64,000 nucleotides of DNA from an uncultured Lachnospiraceae bacterium (GTDB taxonomy: Bacteria > Bacillota > Clostridia > Lachnospirales > Lachnospiraceae): NCBI GenBank assembly GCA_902765725.1, contig CACXAT010000005.1, positions 1 through 64,000 of the forward strand, given 5' to 3'. The translations under genes were made by a program, and so were the position numbers. Of the stretch, positions 24,102-32,629 are shown one piece after another; within the stretch, counting starts at the first letter, position 1; every line of letters starts with the position of its first letter. The notes below the pieces were generated by a model. The model saw only the letters and a list, made by a program, of their open reading frames with translations, did no database searches and was not told the DNA's origin.

Positions 24102-25727
24102 ATGGCAAACAAAATGAAGAATCCGATCATCCCCGGTTTTTATCCCGATCCGAGCATCTGCCGGGTAGGGGATGATTTCTATCTTGCGGTATCCAGCTTC
24201 GAGCTGTGCCCGGGAGTTCCGATCTTTCACAGCAGGGATCTGGCAAACTGGGAGCTGATCGCACATGCGGTGACGCCGGCGAATGGATTCCATGTCGAGG
24301 CAAACAGCGGAGTCGGCGGTGTTATGGCTCCCACGATCCGGTTCTGGAACGGAACCTACTATATCATCAACTGCAACTTCGCGGACAAGGGCAATTACAT
24401 CGTGACAGCTCCCGATCCCCGCGGACCCTGGTCAGAGCCCCACTGGATGGATGACGTTCCGGGCATTGACGCATCGATATTCTTCGATACAGATGGTAAG
24501 TGCTACGTGATCGGCACCGGCGATGTCTGGGAAAATGAAGGCGGCCGCATGGAGCGCGGGATCTGGATCGCGGAGTATGACATCGAGAACTTCAAGGTGG
24601 TGTCAGAGCCGTTCACGATTTTCAACAGTGCCCTGCGCGGAGGCGATTCCCCGGAAGCTCCGCACCTGTATCACATCGGAGAGTACTATTATCTGATTTT
24701 TGCGGAAGGCGGCACAGAGCATTATCATGCGGTCATGTCTGCAAGGAGCAAAGAACTGTTTGCCTTCTTTGAGCGCAACCCGGGCAACCCGATCATGACT
24801 CACCGCCATATGGGGTTCGCAAGCCCGATCATCAACATCGGACACGCTGACCTGGTGGACCTGCCGGACGGCAGCTGGTATGCTGTCATGCTCGGATCAA
24901 GACTGATCGACGGGGCCGCGAAGAACCTCGGCAGAGAGACCTTCATCTGCCCGGTGGTCTGGGAGAGAGACTGGCCCCTGATGAGCCCGCAGACCGGAAA
25001 AGTGGAGTGGGAGTACGACGCTCCGGAATCACTTCCCTGGACGCCATATCCTGCACCGGCGCGAAGAGATGAATTTGACGCGGATACCCTCGGCGCGGAC
25101 TGGACCTTCTGGGGAACTCCCTATGAAGAGTACTGGAAGCTGGAGGACGGCGCTCTGAAGATCCGCTGCATCCGTCAGGCCATGACACAGGATCTGCAGG
25201 CAATGAGCTTCGAGGTGAACCTGTCCGGGGAGAATTACCGCCCGTTTATTGCAAAACGTCAGCTTCAGCCCTGCTTCAGCGCAAGCACGCAGATGCATTT
25301 CTGCCCGAAGGGGAATGAAACGGCAGGTCTTGCCGTAGTGCAGGCGATGAACCATCAGCTGCGCGTCGAGGTCTGCGCAGAGGAGGAAACATCAAAGCTC
25401 CGCGTCGTTCTGTCGACAGCAGACTGGAATGTCCCGCCCTATTTCCCGGGCTTTGAGTCCCAGACGCATACACAGACACTGTACGAAACATCCTGGAATG
25501 AAGCATCCACCGTACTGCGGATCGATATGGCAGGCGAGGACTGGACCATCTATGCGGGAGCTGCAGAGGATCAGCTCCGGAAGCTGTGCAGCGTAGACGG
25601 CCTTCTGGTCAATCCTGAGAAGGTTGGCTGCATGGTGGGTACCATGCTGGGAGTATTTGCATCCGGAAACGGTACAGACAGTGACAATGAGGCTGTTTTT
25701 GACTGGTTTGACTGCGGCGAGATCTGA
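24102..25727 (+). CDS. GH43 family beta-xylosidase / alpha-L-arabinofuranosidase
   Basis: The 541-residue protein starts with the GH43 first-blade motif NPIIPGFYPDPSICRVGDDF, whose Asp is the usual general base. DASIFFDTDGKCY fits the pKa-modulating Asp and SPEAPHLYHIGEYYYL the acid Glu. The five-bladed propeller (about 1-310) is followed by a beta-sandwich (about 325-540) of the type common in XynB-like enzymes. It should release xylose or arabinose from oligosaccharides or glycosides inside the cell. GGAGGAAAG precedes the ATG at 24102. It sits between the GH106-like and GH3 genes. Confidence 0.87.
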   Translation: MANKMKNPIIPGFYPDPSICRVGDDFYLAVSSFELCPGVPIFHSRDLANWELIAHAVTPANGFHVEANSGVGGVMAPTIRFWNGTYYIINCNFADKGNYIVTAPDPRGPWSEPHWMDDVPGIDASIFFDTDGKCYVIGTGDVWENEGGRMERGIWIAEYDIENFKVVSEPFTIFNSALRGGDSPEAPHLYHIGEYYYLIFAEGGTEHYHAVMSARSKELFAFFERNPGNPIMTHRHMGFASPIINIGHADLVDLPDGSWYAVMLGSRLIDGAAKNLGRETFICPVVWERDWPLMSPQTGKVEWEYDAPESLPWTPYPAPARRDEFDADTLGADWTFWGTPYEEYWKLEDGALKIRCIRQAMTQDLQAMSFEVNLSGENYRPFIAKRQLQPCFSASTQMHFCPKGNETAGLAVVQAMNHQLRVEVCAEEETSKLRVVLSTADWNVPPYFPGFESQTHTQTLYETSWNEASTVLRIDMAGEDWTIYAGAAEDQLRKLCSVDGLLVNPEKVGCMVGTMLGVFASGNGTDSDNEAVFDWFDCGEI

Positions 25728-25744
25728 GAAAAGGAGAGAAAAGC

Positions 25745-27949
25745 ATGAACCTCACACAGGAACAGAAAGACAGAGTAGAATCCATTCTTGCTCAGATGAC
25801 TCTGGAGGAGAAGATCGGACAGGTGAACCTGGAATCTCCTTCCATTGTAGGCGGATTTGACGTTCCCTTTGAGGAACTGATCGAGATGATGACAGACGGC
25901 CGGATCTCCCAGGAGGAATTCGGGCAGATCATGGCGACTTCCACAAGAGATTACCATGAGGATGACATCCGCGCCGGCAGAGTCGGCGCCATGATGGGGG
26001 ACGATCCCGTCAAGGCCAATGAGCTGCAGAAGATCGCGCTCGAGGAGAGCCGGCTCGGGATCCCGCTGCTGATGGGATTTGACGTCATTCACGGACTTCG
26101 CACCGTATATCCCATCGCGATCGCCGAGGCAGGAAGCTTTGACGATGATCTGTTCGAGCGCACCGCGCATATGGCGGCGGAAGAATCCAGAGCCCACGGG
26201 ATCACCTGGAACTTCGCTCCCATGATCGACGTCGCCAGAGACTCCCGCTGGGGCCGTGTCTCAGAAGGTCCCGGAGAGGATCCGAGACTTGGCGCGCGGT
26301 TTGCCCGGGCGAAGATTCGCGGTCTTCAGAATGATCAGTCTTCGAAGGAAAAGTACGTGGCGGCCTGCATGAAGCACTATGTAGCCTATGGCGCCTGCGA
26401 ATCCGGAAGAGACTACAATACCACGATGATGAGCAATTCCATGCTGCACAATGTCTATCTGCAGACATTCAGGGCGGCCGTGGAAGAGGGTGCTGCCAGT
26501 GCCATGGCCTCCTTCAATGACCTGAACGGTGTTCCCTGCACCGTGAATCCCTATACACTGCGCACGGTCCTGAAGGACGGGTACGGGATGAACGGTTTCG
26601 TGGTCTCGGATGCCAACGGGATCAAGGAATGCGTCACCCATGGAATCGCCCGGGATGATGAGGATGCCGGAGTTCAGGCCATGAACGCAGGTCTTGATAT
26701 GGACATGGGAACGCACATTTACAAGGATTACCTGCGCAAGGCGGTGGAAGAAGGCAGAGTCTCCATGGCGGTGCTGGACGACGCGGTCCGCAGGATCCTG
26801 AATGTCAAGATGTGGCTGGGGCTGTTTGAGAATCCCTATGTCCCGGAAGAGAGCATCGCCGAGTACGCAGACAGGGACGTACCCCAGGCGCACTCCGATC
26901 TGGCTCTGGAGGCCGCGGAGAAGTCCATCGTTCTTCTGAAAAATGAAGAAAGCCTGCTTCCCCTTCAGCCCGATACGAAGATCAGCCTGGTCGGAAGCCT
27001 TGCGGACAGCCGGACGGAGATCATCGGCGCGTGGGCGATGAGCTGGCAGGAGAGAGACTGTGTCTCCATCCGGCAGGGCCTGGAGAAGCGCGGCGCCAAT
27101 GTGAAGTACTTTGCCTGCGGCGGTCCGGAGGGGGACCTCAACAAGGAAGAGATCGAAGAGGCAGCGCAGTGGGGCGATGTGATCGTTGCCGTACTGGGCG
27201 AGCTGGACAGCATGAGCGGAGAGGCTTCCTCCAAGGCAGATATCACCCTGCCCGGAAAGCAGAGAAAGCTTCTGAAGAAACTCCTCAAAACAGGAAAGAA
27301 GGTCGTCCTGGTGCTTATGAACGGAAGACCTCTCGCTCTTGGATGGGAGGATGAGAATGTTCCCGCGATCCTGGAAGGCTGGCATCTCGGCGTCCGTATG
27401 GGCGACGCGGTCGCGGAGGTACTTCTTGGTGAGAAGGTTCCGGAAGGAAAGCTGAGTTCTTCCTTCCCGGCAGTGAACGGGATCGAGCCGCTCTACTACA
27501 ACCATCCCAGCACGGGACGGCCGGGCAGCAAGAGCAAGTTCACCTCCCGCTATCTGGACGCGCCATTCGCGGCGCTGTATCCCTTCGGATATGGTCTGAG
27601 CTACACCACCTTCAGCTACAGCGATCTTACGGTGAAAGAGCAGAAGGACTGCCTTGAGATCAGCGTGAAGGTGGCGAACACCGGAGAGCGTGAAGGTACA
27701 GAGACCGTTCAGCTGTACATGCAGGACGTGACGGCTTCTCTGGTGCGTCCGGTCAAAGAACTGAAGGATTACAGGAAGATCACCCTGGCTGCAGGCGCGC
27801 AGGAAACGGTACAGTTCACTCTTCCAAAGCAGGATATGGGATTCTTCAACAATGATGCGCAGTATGTACTGGAAGACGGACTGTTCCGCATCTTTGCGGG
27901 AGGCAATTCAAGAGACTGCCTGGAGGCGGAGATCTGCATCGCATTTTAA
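25745..27949 (+). CDS. GH3 family beta-glycosidase (beta-glucosidase/xylosidase type)
   Basis: The 734-residue protein has the GH3 N-terminal barrel with GVSEGPGEDP-like text (RVSEGPGEDPRLGARFA), the nucleophile region GFVVSDANG with the catalytic Asp, a C-terminal alpha/beta sandwich and a final fibronectin-III-like domain (from about residue 640). No signal peptide, so it acts in the cytoplasm. It should release terminal beta-linked glucose or xylose, which suits O-glycosylated plant phenolics or oligosaccharides. AAAGGAGAG precedes the ATG, and it follows the GH43 gene by 17 bases. Confidence 0.9.
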   Translation: MNLTQEQKDRVESILAQMTLEEKIGQVNLESPSIVGGFDVPFEELIEMMTDGRISQEEFGQIMATSTRDYHEDDIRAGRVGAMMGDDPVKANELQKIALEESRLGIPLLMGFDVIHGLRTVYPIAIAEAGSFDDDLFERTAHMAAEESRAHGITWNFAPMIDVARDSRWGRVSEGPGEDPRLGARFARAKIRGLQNDQSSKEKYVAACMKHYVAYGACESGRDYNTTMMSNSMLHNVYLQTFRAAVEEGAASAMASFNDLNGVPCTVNPYTLRTVLKDGYGMNGFVVSDANGIKECVTHGIARDDEDAGVQAMNAGLDMDMGTHIYKDYLRKAVEEGRVSMAVLDDAVRRILNVKMWLGLFENPYVPEESIAEYADRDVPQAHSDLALEAAEKSIVLLKNEESLLPLQPDTKISLVGSLADSRTEIIGAWAMSWQERDCVSIRQGLEKRGANVKYFACGGPEGDLNKEEIEEAAQWGDVIVAVLGELDSMSGEASSKADITLPGKQRKLLKKLLKTGKKVVLVLMNGRPLALGWEDENVPAILEGWHLGVRMGDAVAEVLLGEKVPEGKLSSSFPAVNGIEPLYYNHPSTGRPGSKSKFTSRYLDAPFAALYPFGYGLSYTTFSYSDLTVKEQKDCLEISVKVANTGEREGTETVQLYMQDVTASLVRPVKELKDYRKITLAAGAQETVQFTLPKQDMGFFNNDAQYVLEDGLFRIFAGGNSRDCLEAEICIAF

Positions 27950-27962
27950 GGAGGAAAGAAAG

Positions 27963-28241
27963 ATGGTAGTTGTGATCAATGACGACCGTGTGACGGATGT
28001 GGAGGCGTACCTGCCGCACGCGAAGGCATTTGCCCAAGACGCGGTGGAACACGACAAGGGTCTTCTCTCCATGGAGGTGCTGACGGACCCCTCCGTTCCC
28101 GGAAGAGTCCTGTATCTGTCTCATTTTGAGACAGAAGAAGACTTCCGCGCTCATGCTGCCGGAGCCACTTTCCAGAAGCATCTGCCGGATCTTGCGCCCT
28201 ACTTCATCTCGGCGCAGGATACGATCCTGACGGTGGTCTGA
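27963..28241 (+). CDS. Small ABM-fold (antibiotic biosynthesis monooxygenase-like) protein
   Basis: The 92-residue protein has the ferredoxin-like fold signature of the ABM family: a first strand, then DKGLLSMEVLTDPSVPGRVLY, LSHFETEEDFRAH and FQKHLPDL. Known members include quinol monooxygenases and heme or aromatic-binding proteins. In an anaerobe an oxygenase role is unlikely, so binding or isomerising an aromatic intermediate is more plausible, as inference. AAGGAGG lies 8 bases upstream. It follows the GH3 gene by 13 bases and ends that operon. Confidence 0.72.
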   Translation: MVVVINDDRVTDVEAYLPHAKAFAQDAVEHDKGLLSMEVLTDPSVPGRVLYLSHFETEEDFRAHAAGATFQKHLPDLAPYFISAQDTILTVV

Positions 28242-28287
28242 ACAGGACCGGCAGAATAAAAAATCCTTAAAAAAAATAAATACCGCA

Positions 28288-28324
28288 GATTGCCTGACTG
28301 CCGGAATCGGGTGGTCAGGCAATC
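28288..28324. promoter_or_regulatory. 11-bp inverted repeat upstream of the second flavodoxin-fold reductase
   Basis: GATTGCCTGAC (28288-28298) and GTCAGGCAATC (28314-28324) are perfect complements with a 15-base centre, and an A-rich run precedes. No T-run follows, so it is a weak terminator for the upstream operon or an operator for the promoter just downstream (TATAAT at 28377-28382, poor -35). Confidence 0.45.
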
Positions 28325-28376
28325 ATGCTGAGGGGAAAAAGATAAATAATAAGATGTCTGCGAAGGGCTGAGTTTC

Positions 28377-28382
28377 TATAAT
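28377..28382 (+). promoter_or_regulatory. Candidate -10 box for the reductase-CGD cassette 2 operon
   Basis: A consensus TATAAT lies 86 bases before the reductase ATG. The expected -35 position (about 28354-28359) reads ATGTCT, far from consensus, which suggests activator dependence. Confidence 0.45.
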
Positions 28383-28467
28383 GTGGGTATGCTTGAGAGG
28401 ATATACCTGCCTCTGAGAAGCGTACAGGATCCAATCCAGTATTTCAGAAGAAAAAGGAGAGATGAAA

Positions 28468-29493
28468 ATGCTGCATGTACTCGGACTTTCATTTGGAAAG
28501 AAAAATGCGAACTGCGACATCCTGTGTAAGGAAGCACTGTATGGCGCAAGAGAAGCCTTTCCGGACGCAGAGATCAAGTTTATCAATACCCAGAGGCTGA
28601 AGATCGACCGCTGCATCGGCTGCGGCGCATGTTCAGGCGCTCTGGAGCACGGCAAGGACAACAAGTGTGTCGTAAAGGATGATTTCCAGATGGTAGAGAA
28701 CTGGATCCGCTGGGCAGACTCCATCATCCTGGTGGCACCGGTTTATGTTCTGCAGCCGGTCGGCCAGTTCAAGAATCTCGTAGACCGTTATTCCTGCCGC
28801 CACGATACCTCCGCGATCAACTGGGTGCTGGATAAGAGACGCACCGGTGAGATGCCGGGCAACCCGGATGACTATCCGCAGGAGAGACTCAGGGTCAAGT
28901 CGGTTTCCTACGTCTCCGTCGGAGGCGCAACCACTGAGGACTGGACCTCCATGGGAACCTGCTCACTGCATCTGTTCGGCTATCCGACCATGATGAACGT
29001 GGTCTCCAACTACAATGCCAACAGCATGGGAACCATCGGCAATCCGTACCTGAAGGACGAGCTGATCGATCATATGCATGAGATCGGAAAGCGCACCGCG
29101 CAGGCATACGGCAAGGACAGGTCCGAGATCGAATACTACAATCCGAAGGACGGCGACGGCATCTGCCCGGTCTGCCATCAGAGAATCCTTACCATCGAGC
29201 GCACCGGCACCAACGTGACCTGCCCGATCTGCGGCACCCACGGAACTCTTTCCATCGAGGATGGACAGATCAAGGTCAACTGGCCTGCTTCCGAGTTCGA
29301 GAGAGCAAGGGGAACCTTCAAGGGACTGCGTGAGCATACGGTCGAGATCCAGAGCTTCGGATCGATCTGCGGCCCGAAGATCATGGCGAATAAGGCGATG
29401 CTCGATGAGAAGATGGACAGCCGTGTCAAGAAGTTTGACGAGGCGATCGGCGCACTTACCAATGAAGAAGCAGACATTCCGTGGAATGTCTGA
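28468..29493 (+). CDS. Flavodoxin-fold NAD(P)H-dependent FMN reductase-like oxidoreductase, paralogue 2
   Basis: The 341-residue protein shares every marker of the protein at 449: a start VLGLSFGKKN, the cluster C-x2-C-x2-C followed by Cys in CIGCGACSGALEHGKDNKC, VAPVYVLQPVGQFKNLVDRY and the twin-CxxC ribbon CPVC...CPICGTHG near the C-terminus. It should be a flavin enzyme of the iron-sulfur flavoprotein/FMN reductase type. The ATG at 28468 is 8 bases from AAGGAG; the ATG at 28462 is only 2 away. The CGD beta and alpha genes follow directly, so it may reduce an aglycone or recycle a cofactor in C-glycoside breakdown. Confidence 0.8.
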   Translation: MLHVLGLSFGKKNANCDILCKEALYGAREAFPDAEIKFINTQRLKIDRCIGCGACSGALEHGKDNKCVVKDDFQMVENWIRWADSIILVAPVYVLQPVGQFKNLVDRYSCRHDTSAINWVLDKRRTGEMPGNPDDYPQERLRVKSVSYVSVGGATTEDWTSMGTCSLHLFGYPTMMNVVSNYNANSMGTIGNPYLKDELIDHMHEIGKRTAQAYGKDRSEIEYYNPKDGDGICPVCHQRILTIERTGTNVTCPICGTHGTLSIEDGQIKVNWPASEFERARGTFKGLREHTVEIQSFGSICGPKIMANKAMLDEKMDSRVKKFDEAIGALTNEEADIPWNV

Positions 29494-29539
29494 TAGGAGC
29501 AGTAAGTAACAGGCAATTGATTCAGCACGGAGGATAAAA

Positions 29540-29932
29540 ATGGTACAAAGAGTAATCTATGATCCGAATGGTTTCAAGAATGTCGAGAAGGACGGAAAGG
29601 TGATCGGATTCAGCTTCGGCTATAAGGCACAGTATTATCGCGGATTCTCTCCGTCGATCGTGCGCGGCGTAAAGATCTGCGTAGACGGCGAAGAAGTGGC
29701 TCAGGACGCGATCCTGTTCACAAACAAGGGAGAGACCTTCACGCTTGACCAGCTGACGACTGTCGTGGATGCTGATATGCGCTGGGAGTACGGCGAGTAC
29801 GCGGTGTTCACCGTTCTGAAAGAGGGCGGACTTGCAGCAGGCAAACATCGTCTCGATACCGAGATCACGATCTGCCCGTCCTATATGCCGTTCCCGAATG
29901 TTGCAGTAACCGGAATTGATTTCGAGATTTGA
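29540..29932 (+). CDS. C-glycoside deglycosidase beta subunit (DgpB/DfgB-like), copy 2
   Basis: The 130-residue protein shares a clear pattern with the copy at 15486: GFSFGYKAQYYRGFSPS, VKICVDGEEVAQDAILF, GGLAAGKHRLDTEI and a final YMPFPN. It fits the small all-beta CGD subunit (DUF6379-type). In characterised complexes this subunit contributes to the substrate pocket at the interface with the alpha subunit. GGAGG precedes the ATG. The alpha gene follows after 13 bases, the same spacing as in cassette 1. Confidence 0.77.
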   Translation: MVQRVIYDPNGFKNVEKDGKVIGFSFGYKAQYYRGFSPSIVRGVKICVDGEEVAQDAILFTNKGETFTLDQLTTVVDADMRWEYGEYAVFTVLKEGGLAAGKHRLDTEITICPSYMPFPNVAVTGIDFEI

Positions 29933-29945
29933 GGAGGAGTGAAGA

Positions 29946-30998
29946 ATGAGCGATATTAAGAGAAGTATCTCCCTGTACAGCTATCAGGATGAATATTATG
30001 CCGGCCTTCTGAATCTTGAAGGATGCCTGAGAGAGACTGCAAAGACCGGAGCTACCGGTGTGGAGCTTCTTGCAGAGCAGATGATCCGCAATTTCCCGAA
30101 TCCGATCGAGGATGAAGCGTTCCGTGAGAACTGGTTCGCGATGCTGAAAAAGTATGGCCTGACTCCGTCCTGCTATGACGCATTTCTGGAGAACAGACTG
30201 TTTGCAAACCGTACTCTGAGCCTGACCGAGCAGGTCAACCAGATGAAGCGCGATCTTCGCTGTGCGAAGCTCCTCGGCTTCCCGGTGATCCGGACGCTGG
30301 TCTCCACCCCGATGGATGTCATCGAGGGCTCCCTTGAGTATGCCGAGAAGGTCGGCGTCAAGATCGGTATCGAGGTTCATGCACCGTTCTCACTGAATTC
30401 CGGATGGGCGGACGGCTATATGGAGATGATCAACCGCACGGGCACGAAGTATTTCGGATTCATTCCGGATATGGGTATCTTCTGCCGGAACGTTCCGGAT
30501 GTGGTTGCGGATAAGGCAAGGCGCATGGGCGCTTCTGAAGAGTGCATCAAGATCGTCAATGACGCTTACGCAAAGCGTGTCGCGAACGGATTCACCAAGA
30601 TCAAATACGATCTGGATCTGGGCAAGGCCAACATGGAATACCGTATGGCGAACGGCATGGGCGAGATGATGGATGCGGTCAAGGCAGCAGGCGGCAACGA
30701 GGGCGATATGTGGTATGCAGGCGTTTCCTTCACCTACAGCTGGTCTGAGCCGCAGGATCTGATCGATAACATCGATTATATCTTCCATACCCATGCGAAG
30801 TTCTACAATGTCCATGAGGACTACAAAGAGACCGCGGTCGCGATCCCTGAGGTCGTGGAAGCTTACAAGAAGGCCGGATACACCGGATTCCTCAGCTCCG
30901 AGTACGAAGGCGGAGAGCATCTGCGTGACGTGGGAGTAGATTCCATCGAGCAGCTGCGCCGTCATCAGGAAGCTCTGAGAAGAGCGATCGAAGGATAA
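29946..30998 (+). CDS. C-glycoside deglycosidase alpha subunit (DgpC/DfgA-like TIM barrel), copy 2
   Basis: The 350-residue TIM-barrel protein has candidate metal ligands E143 (GIEVHA), D175 (FIPDMG), H283 (HTHAKF) and E319 (SSEYEGG), as expected for the xylose-isomerase-like fold. The HAKFYNVHEDYKE segment is typical of the CGD alpha group as I recall it. It should act with the protein at 29540 on the 3-keto form of a C-glycoside, giving the free aglycone and an unsaturated keto sugar. GGAGG precedes the start. A MATE gene follows 241 bases later. Plain sugar phosphate isomerase is the alternative, made less likely by the beta partner. Confidence 0.78.
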   Translation: MSDIKRSISLYSYQDEYYAGLLNLEGCLRETAKTGATGVELLAEQMIRNFPNPIEDEAFRENWFAMLKKYGLTPSCYDAFLENRLFANRTLSLTEQVNQMKRDLRCAKLLGFPVIRTLVSTPMDVIEGSLEYAEKVGVKIGIEVHAPFSLNSGWADGYMEMINRTGTKYFGFIPDMGIFCRNVPDVVADKARRMGASEECIKIVNDAYAKRVANGFTKIKYDLDLGKANMEYRMANGMGEMMDAVKAAGGNEGDMWYAGVSFTYSWSEPQDLIDNIDYIFHTHAKFYNVHEDYKETAVAIPEVVEAYKKAGYTGFLSSEYEGGEHLRDVGVDSIEQLRRHQEALRRAIEG

Positions 30999-31082
30999 GA
31001 GGATCTGAGCATCTTATCACAATAATTGACTGGACTATTCTCACCTGATGTGGTATAAGAATGGGACGCAGAAATGAATCTG

Positions 31083-31113
31083 AAGGACTGCCGCTATGGG
31101 GGCAGTCCTTCTT
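31083..31113 (+). terminator. Hairpin between CGD cassette 2 and its MATE gene
   Basis: AAGGACTGCC pairs perfectly with GGCAGTCCTT (10 bp) around an 8-base loop, followed by CTTGAAT. The T-run is weak, so it may be a partial terminator lowering expression of the exporter. A TATAAG box lies at about 31054. Confidence 0.6.
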
Positions 31114-31239
31114 GAATCATTTATATAAGCAGCATGTCACAAAGATTCACGCCGCTCAACGTTTTTCTGACATGCCTCTGAACTGGAGCGGCTGTTCCGG
31201 GCGGATCGGAACAGCGCAGTCCCGAAAGGAGGGGGCATT

Positions 31240-32619
31240 ATGAACATCCTGAAGAAACTCTATGAGCCGGTGGATATGACAACGGGAACCCCGTGGAAGA
31301 AGATTCTGCTGTTCACGATCCCGATGCTGATCGGCAATATCACACAGCAGCTGTACAACACGGTGGACAGCATCGTGGTCGGTAAATATGTCGGTGACAA
31401 TGCGCTGGCCGCGGTCGGCAGCGCCGGCCCTATCGTTAACCTGCTGATCTGTCTGTTTGTCGGAATCAGTATGGGGGCCAGTATCACGGTATCACAGTAT
31501 CTTGGAGCGAGGAGGAGAGAGGCACTGTCCCACACCATCGGCAACTGTCTGATCCTGATCGTGATCTCCACGCTGATCATCATGGTGGCGGGAACCCTGA
31601 TCACCAGACCGCTTCTGGTGGCGCTGCACACTCCTGAGAGTATTCTGGACTGGTGCACGGATTATCTGCACATCATGTTCTGGGGAGCGGCCGGGCTGTC
31701 ATTTTACAATATCCTCAGCGGCGTCCTGAGAGGACTCGGGGATTCGATGGCAGCGCTGCTGTATCTGGTGATCGCCAGCATTCTCAATATCTTTCTGGAT
31801 CTCTTCTTCGTGCGCTCACTGGGGATGGGGGTTGCCGGTGTAGCGCTGGCAACGGAGATCGCCCAGGCTGTCTCTGCGCTATTCTGCCTGCGAAGGCTCT
31901 ATAAGATGCGGGATCTGTTCGACATGAACCGAAGCTACATCAGATGGAACAGAGAGTATGCCATGAATATCATCCGGCTGGGAATACCGTCCGGGATCAC
32001 ACAGGCGATCCTGTCCATGGCCATGATCCTGGTACAGTCTCTGACCAATACCTTTGGCGAGCAGTTCATTGCCGCCAACGTGATCACGATGCGTGTGGAC
32101 GGTTTTGCGATGCTGCCCAACATGTCCTTCGGAACGGCCATGACGACCTTTGCAGGGCAGAATGTAGGCGCGGGAAGATACGACAGAGTCGTACAGGGAA
32201 CAAAGCAGGGAACGGTTCTGGCGATGGGCGTTACGTCAGCGATCACCGGACTGATCCTTCTCTTCGGACAGAACCTGATGGGACTGTTTACCAATACACA
32301 GGAGCTGATCGATATAGCGGTCCACCTGATCCGGATCCTGGCTGCAGGCTATATCGCGATGGCAGTCCTCCAGTGTCTGTCGGGCGTGATGCGCGGGGCC
32401 GGGGATACCATGACGCCCATGTGGATCTCGATCTTCCAGACTCTGGGCGTGCGTGTGGTTCTGGCGTATCTGTTCGTGCATCTGTCTAAGACCCCGGAGC
32501 TTCCGCAGGGCGACCAGAATATGCTTTATGTTTCCCTGCTGTGCGCATGGCTGATCGGAACGGCGGTCACCTGTTTCTTCTTCTTCAGAGGAAACTGGAA
32601 AAAGAAAGCAATCAAATAA
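31240..32619 (+). CDS. MATE-family efflux protein, copy 2
   Basis: The 459-residue protein has the MATE pattern: FTIPMLIGNITQQLYNTVDSIVVG at the start and the second-half FAGQNVGAGRYDRV motif. It should be a twelve-helix antiporter in the cytoplasmic membrane. AAAGGAGG lies ahead of the ATG. It follows CGD pair 2 just as the other MATE gene follows CGD pair 1, so aglycone or phenolic export is a reasonable guess. Multidrug export in the broad sense is the alternative. Confidence 0.85.
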   Translation: MNILKKLYEPVDMTTGTPWKKILLFTIPMLIGNITQQLYNTVDSIVVGKYVGDNALAAVGSAGPIVNLLICLFVGISMGASITVSQYLGARRREALSHTIGNCLILIVISTLIIMVAGTLITRPLLVALHTPESILDWCTDYLHIMFWGAAGLSFYNILSGVLRGLGDSMAALLYLVIASILNIFLDLFFVRSLGMGVAGVALATEIAQAVSALFCLRRLYKMRDLFDMNRSYIRWNREYAMNIIRLGIPSGITQAILSMAMILVQSLTNTFGEQFIAANVITMRVDGFAMLPNMSFGTAMTTFAGQNVGAGRYDRVVQGTKQGTVLAMGVTSAITGLILLFGQNLMGLFTNTQELIDIAVHLIRILAAGYIAMAVLQCLSGVMRGAGDTMTPMWISIFQTLGVRVVLAYLFVHLSKTPELPQGDQNMLYVSLLCAWLIGTAVTCFFFFRGNWKKKAIK

Positions 32620-32629
32620 AGGATGCAGA

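Noticed and set aside
29946..30998. Plain sugar phosphate isomerase or hydroxypyruvate isomerase as the name for the TIM-barrel proteins
   Set aside because: The fold fits, but the tight pairing with a small beta-rich protein in both copies is the mark of C-glycoside deglycosidases; kept as the alternative only.
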